A stretch of DNA of 64,000 bases from JBDIVL01 sp039794405 (GTDB taxonomy: Bacteria > Planctomycetota > Brocadiia > Brocadiales > Brocadiaceae), in NCBI GenBank assembly GCA_039794405.1, contig JBDIVL010000021.1:1-64000 (forward strand), in the 5' to 3' direction. Positions 1 to 8,517 of this stretch are shown one piece after another; position 1 is the first letter of the stretch, and each line of letters begins with the position of its first letter. Position numbers and translations under genes: made by a program. The notes below the pieces were generated by a model, which saw nothing but the letters and a program-made list of their open reading frames with translations, was not told the origin of the DNA and did not search any database.

Positions 1-61
1 GTTTTTGCATAATTTTATGACCTTCTCTATTTTTATCGATTATTAAAGATTTTCTACTTCT

Positions 62-187
62 TTAATTATCGCATAAAATTATGCTCGGTAAAGATTGGCC
101 GAAGGCCAATCGCGTAAGTCCTATATCCTTTGGCTTCGAAGGCAGATTGACCAAATATATCTCTCCTCTTTTTGGACACTCAATCAT
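62..187 (-). pseudogene. Truncated MazF/PemK-like toxin
   Basis: A 41-codon frame starts at an ATG overlapping the stop of the upstream antitoxin (ATGATTGA). It begins MIECPKRGEIYLVNLPSKP, which matches the first beta-strand of MazF/PemK mRNA interferases (KRGEIYxVNL). After about 25 residues the family resemblance ends and a TAA follows, whereas a complete MazF has about 110 residues. The translational overlap with a ribbon-helix-helix antitoxin is typical of such operons. I read it as a toxin gene that lost its 3' end, so the antitoxin is probably an orphan. The identification rests on the short N-terminal motif and the context. Confidence 0.55.
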
Positions 188-455
188 TCCATGTCCTTTT
201 TGCACTTTCTGCCGCTATGCTTGTCCATTCTTTGTCTTCCTTCTTCTCCTTTTCCGAGAGAGATAGGTAATAAGCCTCGATATCTTTCTCAATCTCTCTC
301 TTTTTGGATTTCTGAAGCCAATCACGCAGCATTTCTTCCATTACCTGACTTCTCGGAGTCCCTTTTTCTTTTGCTATTTCGTCTATTTCATTAACCACGT
401 CACCGCTGATTGTTATTGTTAGTTTTGCTTTACGGGGGGCACTCGTAGATGACAT
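180..455 (-). CDS. Ribbon-helix-helix (CopG/Arc-type) antitoxin
   Basis: This 91-residue protein has a basic N-terminal ribbon (KAKLTITISGDVVNEIDEIA) and a helix-turn-helix region around residues 30-47 (GTPRSQVMEEMLRDWL), the layout of MetJ/Arc/CopG DNA-binding domains. The charged C-terminal half (residues 50-91) would be the toxin-binding tail. A strong ribosome binding site (AAAGGAGG) sits just before the ATG. The stop overlaps the start of a truncated MazF-like frame, so it was the first gene of a type II toxin-antitoxin operon and probably represses its own promoter. It may now be solitary. Confidence 0.7.
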   Translation of the reverse strand: MSSTSAPRKAKLTITISGDVVNEIDEIAKEKGTPRSQVMEEMLRDWLQKSKKREIEKDIEAYYLSLSEKEKKEDKEWTSIAAESAKRTWND

Positions 456-872
456 ATTAACCTCCTTTCAATCTTACTAATTGTAAGATAATCAGGGAAA
501 TAATTGCAATTAAAATTTTGAGTTTGAATCCTAACATCGTTTTATGTAGAGACAATGGAGAAGGGACGGAAGGCTAAAGGCGAAGGGTAATGAGGAATTG
601 TGAGTGTGGGTGTTGGGTGTTGGATTTGGGGACGCAGATTGCGTAGATTGACGCACATCAAAATCCACAGATTGCGCAGATTTACACAGATATTTTTTTC
701 GGCTCACCGCAGAGGCGCAAAGGACGCAAAGAAAAGACTTTGAATAACAAATGCTTACCATACTTTGGGTTGGAAATTCTTATCATTCAATATAACCATC
801 GCCTCGCCACTCTCCCCAATGACGAAATAACAGAAAAATGGAAGCATAATAGCCAATTCATCAAGTAATAGT
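456..872. repeat. Gene-free stretch with dispersed repeat
   Basis: No gene is supported here. Positions of about 636-763 hold a dispersed repeat built from 'cagattgcgcagatt' and 'caccgcagaggcgcaaaggacgc' phrases, ending in 'gactttgaataacaaatgctta'. The same end recurs at about 2790-2845, and partial copies lie near 1678-1800 and 23125-23200. The short frames that cross it are artefacts of the repeat. Confidence 0.6.
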
Positions 873-1268
873 TCAATGCCATTTATCAAAGGGATTTATA
901 ATCTCAAGTCTCTCAATTGTTTTAAAATCATCCACATTCCTTGTTGCTAATTTCAAATTATTTAAAAGAGCAGTCGATGCTATTACTGCATCTACAAGCT
1001 TAATATTTGTTTCCTTTCTCAATTCAATAGCCTTATTAGCAATGTTTTCATCAACCGCATAAATATTTGCATGCTCTATCAACTGTTTACATTTTATAAA
1101 ACCGTCGTGGGTATGCTTATCCCATCCGAGAAATTCAATCTTTGTCAAGATGGAAATATTAAACAAACGTTGAATAATGATATCATTCAAAAAATCAATA
1201 GAATCCTGTGAGCCTTTTGTGTGATAAATTAAAATATTTGTATCAATTAAGAACCTATTTGTAGACAT
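873..1268 (-). CDS. PIN-domain (VapC-type) toxin
   Basis: This 131-residue protein has the PIN nuclease acidic residues in order: Asp9 in FLIDTNILIY, Glu45 in TKIEFLG, Asp93 in LVDAVIAST and Asp112 in TRNVDDFK. Members of this family are Mg2+-dependent ribonucleases acting as toxins of type II toxin-antitoxin modules, often on initiator tRNA or rRNA. The length is normal for VapC and the frame is intact. It overlaps the 3' end of the upstream antitoxin gene by 14 bases, so the two are translationally coupled. The target cannot be read from the sequence. Confidence 0.85.
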   Translation of the reverse strand: MSTNRFLIDTNILIYHTKGSQDSIDFLNDIIIQRLFNISILTKIEFLGWDKHTHDGFIKCKQLIEHANIYAVDENIANKAIELRKETNIKLVDAVIASTALLNNLKLATRNVDDFKTIERLEIINPFDKWH

Positions 1269-1491
1269 TGCGTTCCCAGTTATTTCTTAACTTTCTTGAT
1301 TCAACTTCTACATCTATATCTTTATATACTCCTGAGGTCTCTTTAACAATTCTTTTAACCTCAGTTTCTGAAATGTCTTCCTCTGTAACATCGTAAATGA
1401 GATGGGCTTTTATCTTCCCCTTAGGGAATTTTTTATCAACAAGCTTTAACTGCCCATTTTCTATAATGACTTCCACAATTTTGTGTCCCAT
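1255..1491 (-). CDS. VapB-like antitoxin partner of the PIN toxin
   Basis: This small 78-residue protein lies directly upstream of and overlaps the VapC gene. Residues 1-35 form a beta-rich segment (HKIVEVIIENGQLKLVD) like the small antitoxin families placed before PIN toxins. The acidic then basic C-terminal tail (VTEEDISETEVKRIVKETSG onward) would be the toxin-binding region. I do not recognise an exact family; the antitoxin call comes mainly from size, charge and the operon position. A purine-rich site (GGAAGGGAA) precedes the ATG. Confidence 0.65.
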   Translation of the reverse strand: MGHKIVEVIIENGQLKLVDKKFPKGKIKAHLIYDVTEEDISETEVKRIVKETSGVYKDIDVEVESRKLRNNWERNVYK

Positions 1492-1879
1492 TTTGTTTTC
1501 CCTTCCATATTTATAATAAAATTAATAAAGTATAAAATCTTTTTGTCTAAATTTAAACCTCTTTGACTTATCCTGCAATCTCTTTTTGGTACATACGCGG
1601 CTCTTGGTGGCTCTCTTGGGGTCACACCTACACAGGTTGTCCGAGAGTACAGATTTCTCATATTTAGCCACGGGTTGGGGACGCAGATTGCGCAGATGGC
1701 ACGGCAAAGAAAGGTTTAAACAGTTCAAAATAGCTAAACCGTTCAATCCGTTTATACAGACCAGTCTACCGCTGAGGACGCAAAGAAAACACATGCTTGG
1801 CATGCTTGGGGTCACACATGCTCATTTGACAAATAAGAAATTTGTGGTATAAAGCGTATGTTTTAATTTCATAAATACC
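1492..1879. other. Gene-free stretch with repeat remnants
   Basis: I see no gene. It holds a partial copy of the 'cgcagattgcgcagat / gctgaggacgcaaag' repeat (about 1678-1790). From about 1805 it holds the upstream flank of a broken transposase ('ggggtcacacatgctcatttga' onward), which recurs near 2375-2468 before a second stub of the same gene. Confidence 0.5.
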
Positions 1880-1948
1880 ATGGCCAGACAGTTACGAATC
1901 GAATATAATAATACCTTTTATCATATCACCTCAATAAATAGCCTCTAA
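1880..1948 (+). pseudogene. 5' stub of REP-associated tyrosine transposase (copy 1)
   Basis: The frame reads MARQLRIEYNNTFYHITSIN and then stops. This matches the start of REP-associated (Y1, IS200-like) transposases, which usually begin MARPLRIEYPGAFYHV. Only about 20 residues survive of a protein that normally has 150-300, so the HUH and catalytic Tyr regions are gone. The 3' end overlaps the 3' end of the convergent antitoxin gene. The approximately 70 bases upstream are shared with a second stub at 2469. Confidence 0.6.
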
Positions 1949-2230
1949 ATTTTTCAGCCCTTCACGATAATCCACGTCATCCAGATTACTCATAACACCG
2001 TAATCAGCCAGTATATCTATCATTTCACTTATTGATACACCTGCAAGCTTGGCTGCCTTGTCTAATGAGGCAGTTCCACTTTTATACTGCTCAATGGCAA
2101 AATGTATCCTGCCTAAACTTATGAGTTCTCTAACTGCTGCAGAGATGTCTTCTTTTTCTTCTATTGCCAGTTTCTTTACAAAATCATAGTCGTCTTTATC
2201 TATCCTTATACTCATCGTTGTATATGCCAT
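1931..2230 (-). CDS. RHH/UPF0175-like antitoxin
   Basis: This 99-residue protein joins an N-terminal ribbon-helix-helix type segment (TMSIRIDKDDYDFVKKLA, residues 5-22) to a helix-turn-helix-like C-terminal half (SLDKAAKLAGVSISEMIDIL, about residues 55-74). The latter resembles UPF0175 antitoxins, which are normally paired with PIN-type toxins. A strong AAGGAGG site precedes the ATG. Immediately upstream is a 26-codon remnant beginning like a PIN protein, which supports the toxin-antitoxin assignment and suggests the toxin is lost. The last 18 bases overlap a transposase stub on the opposite strand. Confidence 0.65.
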   Translation of the reverse strand: MAYTTMSIRIDKDDYDFVKKLAIEEKEDISAAVRELISLGRIHFAIEQYKSGTASLDKAAKLAGVSISEMIDILADYGVMSNLDDVDYREGLKNLEAIY

Positions 2231-2242
2231 AACTACTCCTCC

Positions 2243-2323
2243 TTATTTATAGTCGTCAATGAAGGTATCGAGAAGTTCAGCCTTTGCCAATAATATCAGA
2301 GTGGATGAGTCAAATACAATCAT
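2243..2323 (-). pseudogene. N-terminal remnant of a PIN-domain toxin
   Basis: A 26-codon frame reads MIVFDSSTLILLAKAELLDT and stops shortly after. This is the typical first strand and helix of a PIN/DUF3368-type nuclease, including the first catalytic Asp (VFDSSTL). The rest of the domain is missing. It ends 12 bases before the RHH/UPF0175-like antitoxin gene. The usual order is antitoxin first, so a rearrangement or deletion has probably joined the pieces. It is short, so the call is tentative. Confidence 0.45.
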
Positions 2324-2396
2324 GATTACAAATTATTATAAATGTGTTAAATGCTCATAGCAAGATAAAACAGGGTCTGGGGTCAAGGATCAAGTC

Positions 2397-2507
2397 TACA
2401 CATTTGATAAATAAGAAATTTTGTGGTATAAGGTATAAACGCATGTTTTAATTTCTTAAATAAATACCATGGCTCGACAGTTAAGAATCGAATATAACAA
2501 TGCCTAG
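2397..2507 (+). pseudogene. 5' stub of REP-associated tyrosine transposase (copy 2)
   Basis: ATG at 2469 opens MARQLRIEYNNA and then TAG. The preceding approximately 70 bases (ttgataaataagaaattttg, then ataaataccatggc) match the flank of copy 1 at 1823-1880. Two independent 5' stubs of the same element within 600 bases suggest a decayed duplication or nested insertions. No transposase function is possible. Confidence 0.5.
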
Positions 2508-2570
2508 AACACTGCAAAGCAATGAACACGAACAAGAAGCAGTGAAAAACTATTGCAGAAATGCCATACC

Positions 2571-2822
2571 ATGAACAAATCAGTTATTGGGATGAAGATA
2601 TTTGGGGCAGGGGCTTTGATACATGAGATTGAAAAATCACTGAGATTTATTATGTCCTTAAAATATGTAAAGGCTTTTGTGTTAGGAATGACATCTAAAG
2701 ATGAGGTTGATGAAAATGTGAGGATATACGAGAGACTTCTTGCATCCACAGATTACGCAGATTCACGCAGATTAAAAACGGTTCACCGCAGAGACGCTGA
2801 GGACGCAGAGAAAAGACTTTGA
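2571..2822 (+). pseudogene. C-terminal fragment of an aldo/keto reductase-like protein
   Basis: The frame carries ALIHEIEKSLRFIMSLKYVK and then FVLGMTSKDEVDENVRIYE. This is the end of aldo/keto reductase family proteins, where a helix is followed by a strand and 'G(M/C)xSxEEVDEN'. Nothing of the barrel with the catalytic Asp, Tyr, Lys and His is present. After the DENVRIYERLLAS segment the frame runs into the dispersed 'cagattcacgcagatt / accgcagagacgctgaggacgc' repeat (2743-2846), which supplies the apparent C terminus. It is a remnant, not a working gene. Confidence 0.45.
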
Positions 2823-2846
2823 ATAACAAACGCTTAACCATACTAT
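2743..2846. repeat. Dispersed 'cgcagattcacgcag/accgcagagacgc' repeat
   Basis: This copy resembles that at about 640-763. Both end in 'gaaaagactttgaataacaaa', then 'gctta(a)ccatact'. It terminates the aldo/keto reductase remnant. Partial relatives lie at 1678-1800 and 23125-23200. Confidence 0.6.
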
Positions 2847-2918
2847 CATCTGTAATTTTTATTATTCATTAGTACTGCCGTATCACCGCAATCTCTTCAT
2901 ATCTTCTTTACTTTACCG

Positions 2919-3140
2919 TTACAATAACTTTTCTATCTCTTGTATATTTTTGATATCCTCACCGCCTCTTTTACTGTTTCTAATTTCTCTGCCGATATAT
3001 TCCGTTAATCCGTTCTAAAAGCTTTAAACCCTCAACTCCAACCCAAGTGTTATTGCCTCTTTTAGTCCTTTTAACATAGAATGGCAACCCAATAAAATTC
3101 ACATAATCTTTTACCTTTTGTTTCTTGAATACAACACATG
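2919..3140 (-). pseudogene. Decayed gene of unknown function
   Basis: Read on the minus strand, an open stretch (3140 to about 2995) encodes protein-like sequence with KVKDYVNFIGLPFYVKRTKR and WVGVEGLKLLERI but has no start codon after an upstream TAA. It ends at TAG. A shift of frame continues it as YIGREIRNSKRGGEDIKNIQ and IEKLL. This pattern of a missing start plus a frameshift fits a decayed gene. I do not recognise the family. Nothing else is seen between 2847 and 3485 apart from the inverted repeat at 3231. Confidence 0.3.
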
Positions 3141-3209
3141 TTTATAGTATTATCTTAAGGAAATTTCCAGGCTGATTCTTCTTTATTTTTGTAACAATTT
3201 AGTATTTTG

Positions 3210-3357
3210 AAAAAGTCTGAAAAGATGCAATGGTGGATTCACTTCGTTTAATCCACCCTACCTATGATCGTGTAGTGAGTAAGGTGGATTAAGCGGAGCG
3301 AATCCACCAAATGGATAAATCCCAAGCATGAATATGGCTTTTCAGACAATCTCTAAG
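3210..3357. repeat. MITE-like element with nested inverted repeats
   Basis: The inner inverted repeat spans 3231-3309: the left arm TGGTGGATTCACTTCG is mirrored by a right arm that ends CGAATCCACCA, each arm about 27 bases. The outer ends are 'gtctgaaaag' on the left (about 3215) and 'cttttcagacaatctct' on the right (about 3339-3355). The same outer ends frame the element at 15600-15772, so this looks like a small non-autonomous mobile element with terminal inverted repeats. No coding sequence is inside. Confidence 0.55.
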
Positions 3358-3485
3358 CGCCTATAGTAGTGTATGTAGTAGAAGCGCCACTTCGCACTAC
3401 ATGTCAAATATTAAAATTGTTTGATGCTTTTAAACGGCTCAAATAGCAGTAACTTGTTACCTTTCTCATTATTATCAGAAAATAT

Positions 3486-6400
3486 ATGGAGAATTTTTTA
3501 AAAAAATATACCTATAAAATCCTTACTATTGGCAAAATTAATCATAGTATTGTGTATTTTTTTATCCTCTTTTTTCTGTACCTCCTCACAGATATAAATT
3601 ATTTCTCCACAGAAGGAATCGCATCTGATACAAAAGCGGTATCACTGCCCCCCCAGCCTACCCTTGTAGCCGGCGATATTGAAAGTCTTATACCTTTGGC
3701 AGAAACAAATTATCTCGATGGAAAACCTGTCTTATTATTCTCAGGTGCAAACCAGGCCAAAAGTCCCTTTTCACTCCTTGAGTTTTCAAATTCAGTAGTT
3801 TTCCATCAAGATGGGTTTATGGGGTTGATACTGGAGTTATTTCCAGAAACAGGCACGGTAACCACAAATATAGAAATCAACGGAAAAACGCTAAAAGCGC
3901 CTCAGTACAGATTTGCAACAGGAAAAGAACCTATTGAGGTGGATATATCCGGGGATGGCTATTACGAGATATTTGCAAAGCTCAGGAAGGAAATGCAAAG
4001 TGCCCCAGCCAAAGTTACCTTAGATAATGCAGCATTAATACCTTCTCCAAATACTGCCTCCGAACAAGGAATTACAACACATTGGCAGAGTTTTCCCGGA
4101 ATCTACTTAACAAAAGGAAGGCATACCTTTACTGTAAATCAGGCGGTAGAAGATCTTATAATAGTCCCGCAAAAAGTGTTTCAGGATTATGTTACCTATG
4201 TAAAGGATCTTTTTCAAAAAAGACAAGTATCTTACCTTTTTTGCAATGATGAAAAAAGAGAAGAAACCCCTGCCGGCACAGAAATACCGGATGGAAAAAC
4301 AACCAATTTTATTACGGCAAATCCGAGTAAATACCAGCTATTGGCATACGTTTCTCCCGTAGATGAGGAAATACAGTTTCGTAATGTAGGGTTGAAGCTC
4401 TCTGGAAAAGACCTGATGTCCAATACCCCAATCGTAAAAGATGCATCGGGCAATGAAGCTGCAATCTTATCCCTCTCACACTATAACCTGGATTTAGAAG
4501 AATACCCTTATTTAAAAGTTACGTATAACCTCACCGATAAGGCAAGGACTATGTTGGGATTTCTTTTAGAATTGGATACCGATGACGATGATACCGTTGA
4601 TACGATGTGCTTTGCGGGGAATATACGATATGAATTAAAGCCATCTGTCACCCTTAATATGGCAAGCATTCATCTGAAAGAAAAGGATTTTTGGTACAAG
4701 GTTAACCGTGAATTGGGACGTACGAAAGATGCCGATATACATCAGTGGTATTATGACGCTCAAGGCTCAGGGTTCAGCAGGAATATAGAAGGAAATACCC
4801 TTGTGGTAAGTTCTGATTTTTCCCGATCAAACCATTTTGTTATTACCAAAAATTTTAAACCAATTAATATAAAAGAAAATCAGATTATTACTTTAGAATA
4901 CAAAATGGATAACCCTGATATGCAAAAACTTAGTATAAATTTTCGCATAGATACCGATGGAAATGGAAGGCCGGACAGGACGATTGAGACCAATTATACG
5001 GGAAATCTCTCGATTACAAAGGATGGTTTTCTCCGTCAGGAAATTAACGTCCTTACCCACAGCGGCATTAATTCACATGATGAGAAGTCCGTATGTAATC
5101 TTGTTGAAGTCATCCTACTCTTCAGCGGTACCGGAAGATTCTACCTGAAGGACTTTAGCATAGGAAATCAGGAAATCGTTGTCCCTGATGAAATTAGAAG
5201 ATACTGCAGCGAACGGGAAAAGGTACTTAACAATAAGAGAAAGGAAGAAGAGGATTCCTGGATACAAAAATGGCAAAAAAAAGATACCATTCCACTCAAT
5301 ATTGTCATACTCAATGGTGAAGAAAAGAGGGAAAAAGGGGAAACAGTTTTCATTATCAATAACATCCTTCAACAGATACAAAATACCCAGAAGAATACCT
5401 ATTATTGCAAGTTAAAAGGTCTTATACCTGTACTTTGCCGTAAGAAGGGATCACCAGGGAACATATCCCTCTGGAAAGATACCATGAAAGAGGTATTACA
5501 AGAAATTGAATTTTTTACCTATGAAACGATAGAAGTACCAAAATTCATTGCTGAAACGAAAACAAAAAAAGAGTGGGGGAAAAAACTTGAAGAAGAAACG
5601 TTGCGGTACGGCATTGAGAAGGCTATATATAGAAAGGATTGGGGAAAAGAGCAATATGATGTAGAAGAATATGCCGCAGATGAATGGTTTGGTATCCATG
5701 ATATCAAAGAGACTATGACCGCACTCTCCGAAATTAATCACTGGAAGATACAAGGTGTAAATAGCATGTTCAATTTCACACGTTTTCTGGATGGTATTGA
5801 GATGACATTTTACCTGGATGGTGGCAAGGAAGAAGACGAAAAGGTAATCTTTATCCCTAACACCGTAAATTTTCAGGACATCAATCTCAGGGAAGACGTT
5901 TCTTTTGATGTTTCTTATGAGCTATCTGATTCCACTACGACAGAATTAGTTTTATACCTTGGAGTTGATTTCGACAATGATAAAAAAGAAGACGCCACTT
6001 TCAGACTCACACCCTCTTCTATAGAAGATAAAAATATTACCGGCAGGAAAATAAAGGTAGCATGCTTTGATACAAAACGGATATTAGACCTTTACCCCGA
6101 AAAGGAAAAACAAAATCTCTCATCCTTCTTCCTTTCTGTTGAAAAGAAACAGGGGATTAATTTTATTGGAACAGAACGTACTACTAAAAAAGTTTTTCTT
6201 CACGATGTAAAAATAAAGAAAAAGAGGTTGGATCAGGATGAGGGCGTCCAGCTCGTTGTATATGTCGACAAAGAAGGCAAACCTTTATTAAAATCTCTAC
6301 CGGATTCAGAAACACTCCATACATTAGATTTTTCAGCCAAAATCCCGCTTGAATCAAGTACTTTTCTTAAAAACGGATGGGAATTAAGCGTTAAGAATAC

Positions 6401-8225
6401 ATCCTACCAGTTATCCTATGGCAAAGAAGGATTGAATATACAAGGGCTTTTCTACTGCAGTGGACATGAGAGGTATTTAACCTTAAAAAAATATCTTAAT
6501 GGCGTAGACCTTCAGAAGTATCCCTTTGTGAAGTTTCAGTTTCAAACGACAGAATTAACGGAACCCGGTGATATTAATCGGGAAAAGCTCTGGGTTGAAT
6601 TCAGGGGTAAATGCAGCCAGAAGAGAAATTTTATCATGAGAATGGGTGGCAGCAGGTTCAGGGAAGATGAGGGTTATTGTGTTAACCTGCTCAAGGAATT
6701 AAAAAAAATATACCCCGATAGTAATACCTTTGTACTGGACGATATCGCCATTATTATAGACCCTACAATCGGCAGGTTCGACGACAGGTTGCTTTCCTAC
6801 AGTTCAGACACATGGGCTAGTGATAAAGAAACTCAAATATCCATCAAAACCTTACAAATCTTTGGAACAAAGGGAAAAGATCTAGAGGGTATGCTCAAAA
6901 AGATGATCGTTCGAGAGGTTGAAGCGCCTCATACCGTATTTGTTAATGATATTACCTGGACATCGGAGGCTATTGCAAATACTGAATTTCAGCATAAGGC
7001 CTTCGGCGATGAACAATACCTACGCGCACATTTTAAAGATGACGGATTAAGAGAAGAAGGAATCATAGTAAAGGCTATCTTTAAACAGCCGATTGAGTCA
7101 CGTTATATACAGACGGTCGATGTTGACTACTCTATAGAAAATCCAGACGTTCAAGGTATTGCCATAGTTCCGGAATTTGATAGTACTTATAGGTCATCAT
7201 CTATTTCCTTCTTGAATTTACAAGAAAAGAATGGACATCTTTCCTGCAATATCCAGGAAAAAATAAAGGATGTCTATCGAGAAGATAAAAATACACCTGC
7301 AAAGTTAACTTCATTGATATTTTTCCTGGTAAAGAGACCGGGAATAAGCTGTAAGGAAAATGAACTTACCAATGCTTATACCTTTTCCATAAAGAATATT
7401 AGTTTTACTACAACTACTTCTTCTTCTACTACTATCTATGAACAACTTCTTTCACAACCTCTTCTGGAATTTAACGGCAGAAGATATACCTTAGGAGACG
7501 GCTTTAAGATAAAGAACAAGAATCTCAAATTATATAATAAAGAGGTGAACGAAATACCTGCAGTAGGGCAAGAACTAACTATGGCAGAATTTGTAAGCCT
7601 TGGCAGGATGCCATTCTACCTGGACGATATAGAAGTTCCTAATGGGGAAGGCAGGCTTACCTTATATCCACCATCGAAATATCTTAAGGTAGAAATGGCC
7701 GAGATAACCAAACAAAATGAAAACATTCACCAAAACACCACTGCACATGAACCTGAGATTACCTTCAAAAAGATCAATCCTACACGATATGTAGTGGACG
7801 TTAAGGCAGACAGGCCATTCTGGCTGGTTTTTTCAGAGAGTTTTCATGCAGGCTGGAAGGCATATGTAAGACCGTCAACCGTAAATCATGAATCGTCAAC
7901 GATAAAAACCGAGCACTGGTCGGCATTAATAAGTACATGGAAAGACAAAGGGAAAAGGGTGGAACTAACAGAACATCAGATGGTTAATGGTTATGCAAAT
8001 GGATGGTATGTACCTGTGGGACAGAGATCAGAAGTCAGAAGTCAGAAATCAGAAGAGTGGAAAGAAAAGATGCCAGAGGATTTTCAGATTGTGTTAGAAT
8101 ACAAACCACAGCGATTGTTTGAAGTCGGAGTGCTAATTTCCGGTATAACATTCGTATCGTGTATAGGATATTTGTGCTGGGGTGGGATTAGGGGTTTGTT
8201 CTCCAAAAGGAACCTAAAAACATGA
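3486..8225 (+). CDS. Large exported multi-module protein, membrane-anchored at both ends
   Basis: This is a 1579-residue protein of unknown function. Residues 16-38 form a hydrophobic segment (IVYFFILFFLYLLTDINYF) and the last 30 residues contain a second (VLISGITFVSCIGYLCWGG), so the bulk probably lies outside the inner membrane. Several beta-sandwich-like modules seem to repeat: acidic loops of the type DTDxxxxxD occur near residues 363 (DTDDDDTVD), 488 (DTDGNGRPD) and 828 (DFDNDKKED), each after a strand of the type YxLxVxYxL. The end (RYVVDVKADRPFWLVFSESF, then HAGWKAYV) resembles the extracytoplasmic tail of YfhO/arabinofuranosyltransferase-type membrane proteins, but the glycosyltransferase part is absent. 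A tract rich in repeated 'agaagtcag' (about 8025-8058) encodes a low-complexity insert. It heads the polysaccharide region, which suggests a cell-surface role. Confidence 0.75.
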   Translation: MENFLKKYTYKILTIGKINHSIVYFFILFFLYLLTDINYFSTEGIASDTKAVSLPPQPTLVAGDIESLIPLAETNYLDGKPVLLFSGANQAKSPFSLLEFSNSVVFHQDGFMGLILELFPETGTVTTNIEINGKTLKAPQYRFATGKEPIEVDISGDGYYEIFAKLRKEMQSAPAKVTLDNAALIPSPNTASEQGITTHWQSFPGIYLTKGRHTFTVNQAVEDLIIVPQKVFQDYVTYVKDLFQKRQVSYLFCNDEKREETPAGTEIPDGKTTNFITANPSKYQLLAYVSPVDEEIQFRNVGLKLSGKDLMSNTPIVKDASGNEAAILSLSHYNLDLEEYPYLKVTYNLTDKARTMLGFLLELDTDDDDTVDTMCFAGNIRYELKPSVTLNMASIHLKEKDFWYKVNRELGRTKDADIHQWYYDAQGSGFSRNIEGNTLVVSSDFSRSNHFVITKNFKPINIKENQIITLEYKMDNPDMQKLSINFRIDTDGNGRPDRTIETNYTGNLSITKDGFLRQEINVLTHSGINSHDEKSVCNLVEVILLFSGTGRFYLKDFSIGNQEIVVPDEIRRYCSEREKVLNNKRKEEEDSWIQKWQKKDTIPLNIVILNGEEKREKGETVFIINNILQQIQNTQKNTYYCKLKGLIPVLCRKKGSPGNISLWKDTMKEVLQEIEFFTYETIEVPKFIAETKTKKEWGKKLEEETLRYGIEKAIYRKDWGKEQYDVEEYAADEWFGIHDIKETMTALSEINHWKIQGVNSMFNFTRFLDGIEMTFYLDGGKEEDEKVIFIPNTVNFQDINLREDVSFDVSYELSDSTTTELVLYLGVDFDNDKKEDATFRLTPSSIEDKNITGRKIKVACFDTKRILDLYPEKEKQNLSSFFLSVEKKQGINFIGTERTTKKVFLHDVKIKKKRLDQDEGVQLVVYVDKEGKPLLKSLPDSETLHTLDFSAKIPLESSTFLKNGWELSVKNTSYQLSYGKEGLNIQGLFYCSGHERYLTLKKYLNGVDLQKYPFVKFQFQTTELTEPGDINREKLWVEFRGKCSQKRNFIMRMGGSRFREDEGYCVNLLKELKKIYPDSNTFVLDDIAIIIDPTIGRFDDRLLSYSSDTWASDKETQISIKTLQIFGTKGKDLEGMLKKMIVREVEAPHTVFVNDITWTSEAIANTEFQHKAFGDEQYLRAHFKDDGLREEGIIVKAIFKQPIESRYIQTVDVDYSIENPDVQGIAIVPEFDSTYRSSSISFLNLQEKNGHLSCNIQEKIKDVYREDKNTPAKLTSLIFFLVKRPGISCKENELTNAYTFSIKNISFTTTTSSSTTIYEQLLSQPLLEFNGRRYTLGDGFKIKNKNLKLYNKEVNEIPAVGQELTMAEFVSLGRMPFYLDDIEVPNGEGRLTLYPPSKYLKVEMAEITKQNENIHQNTTAHEPEITFKKINPTRYVVDVKADRPFWLVFSESFHAGWKAYVRPSTVNHESSTIKTEHWSALISTWKDKGKRVELTEHQMVNGYANGWYVPVGQRSEVRSQKSEEWKEKMPEDFQIVLEYKPQRLFEVGVLISGITFVSCIGYLCWGGIRGLFSKRNLKT

Positions 8226-8517
8226 AATGTACAAAACGTTTCGGTTCAATCGTGGACGATTAAACCAACTCTGGGGACACGGACAGACAAAATTTGTCCA
8301 TGCCACCATGCAAGGCCGCATACAGAAAATAAAATCCTATGCGATCAAGTTAGATCTCTTAACAAAAGGGGATTTAGAGGGGTTCCTGACTTTTTACAAC
8401 CCCCTTTGGTCCCTCTTAAGTAGAGACCAAAATCTTGCGTCTCTATTGAGGATTTTATACCTTATACAACCCGGGAAACCCCATAAAGAGTGGGAACATT
8501 AGGAAAGAAAGTTCGCA
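8226..8517. repeat. Intergenic repeat region with hairpin half-elements
   Basis: Positions 8238-8271 hold 'cggttcaatcgtggacgatt' with its mirrored 'aaacca', a half copy of the paired-hairpin family seen at 18904, 22179 and 23832. It is followed by 'ggacacggacagacaaaatt' and 'tgtccatgccacc', a decayed member of the GACAAAC hairpin family. A 'ccccttttgttaagagatc'-like stem lies at about 8355-8420. A 91-codon open frame crosses the region but is made of repeat sequence and I do not accept it as a gene. Confidence 0.5.

Noticed and set aside
8227..8502. 91-codon open frame directly after the large exported protein gene
   Set aside because: It runs through GGTTCAATC- and GACAAAC-type repeats, has no ribosome binding site and no protein-like features.
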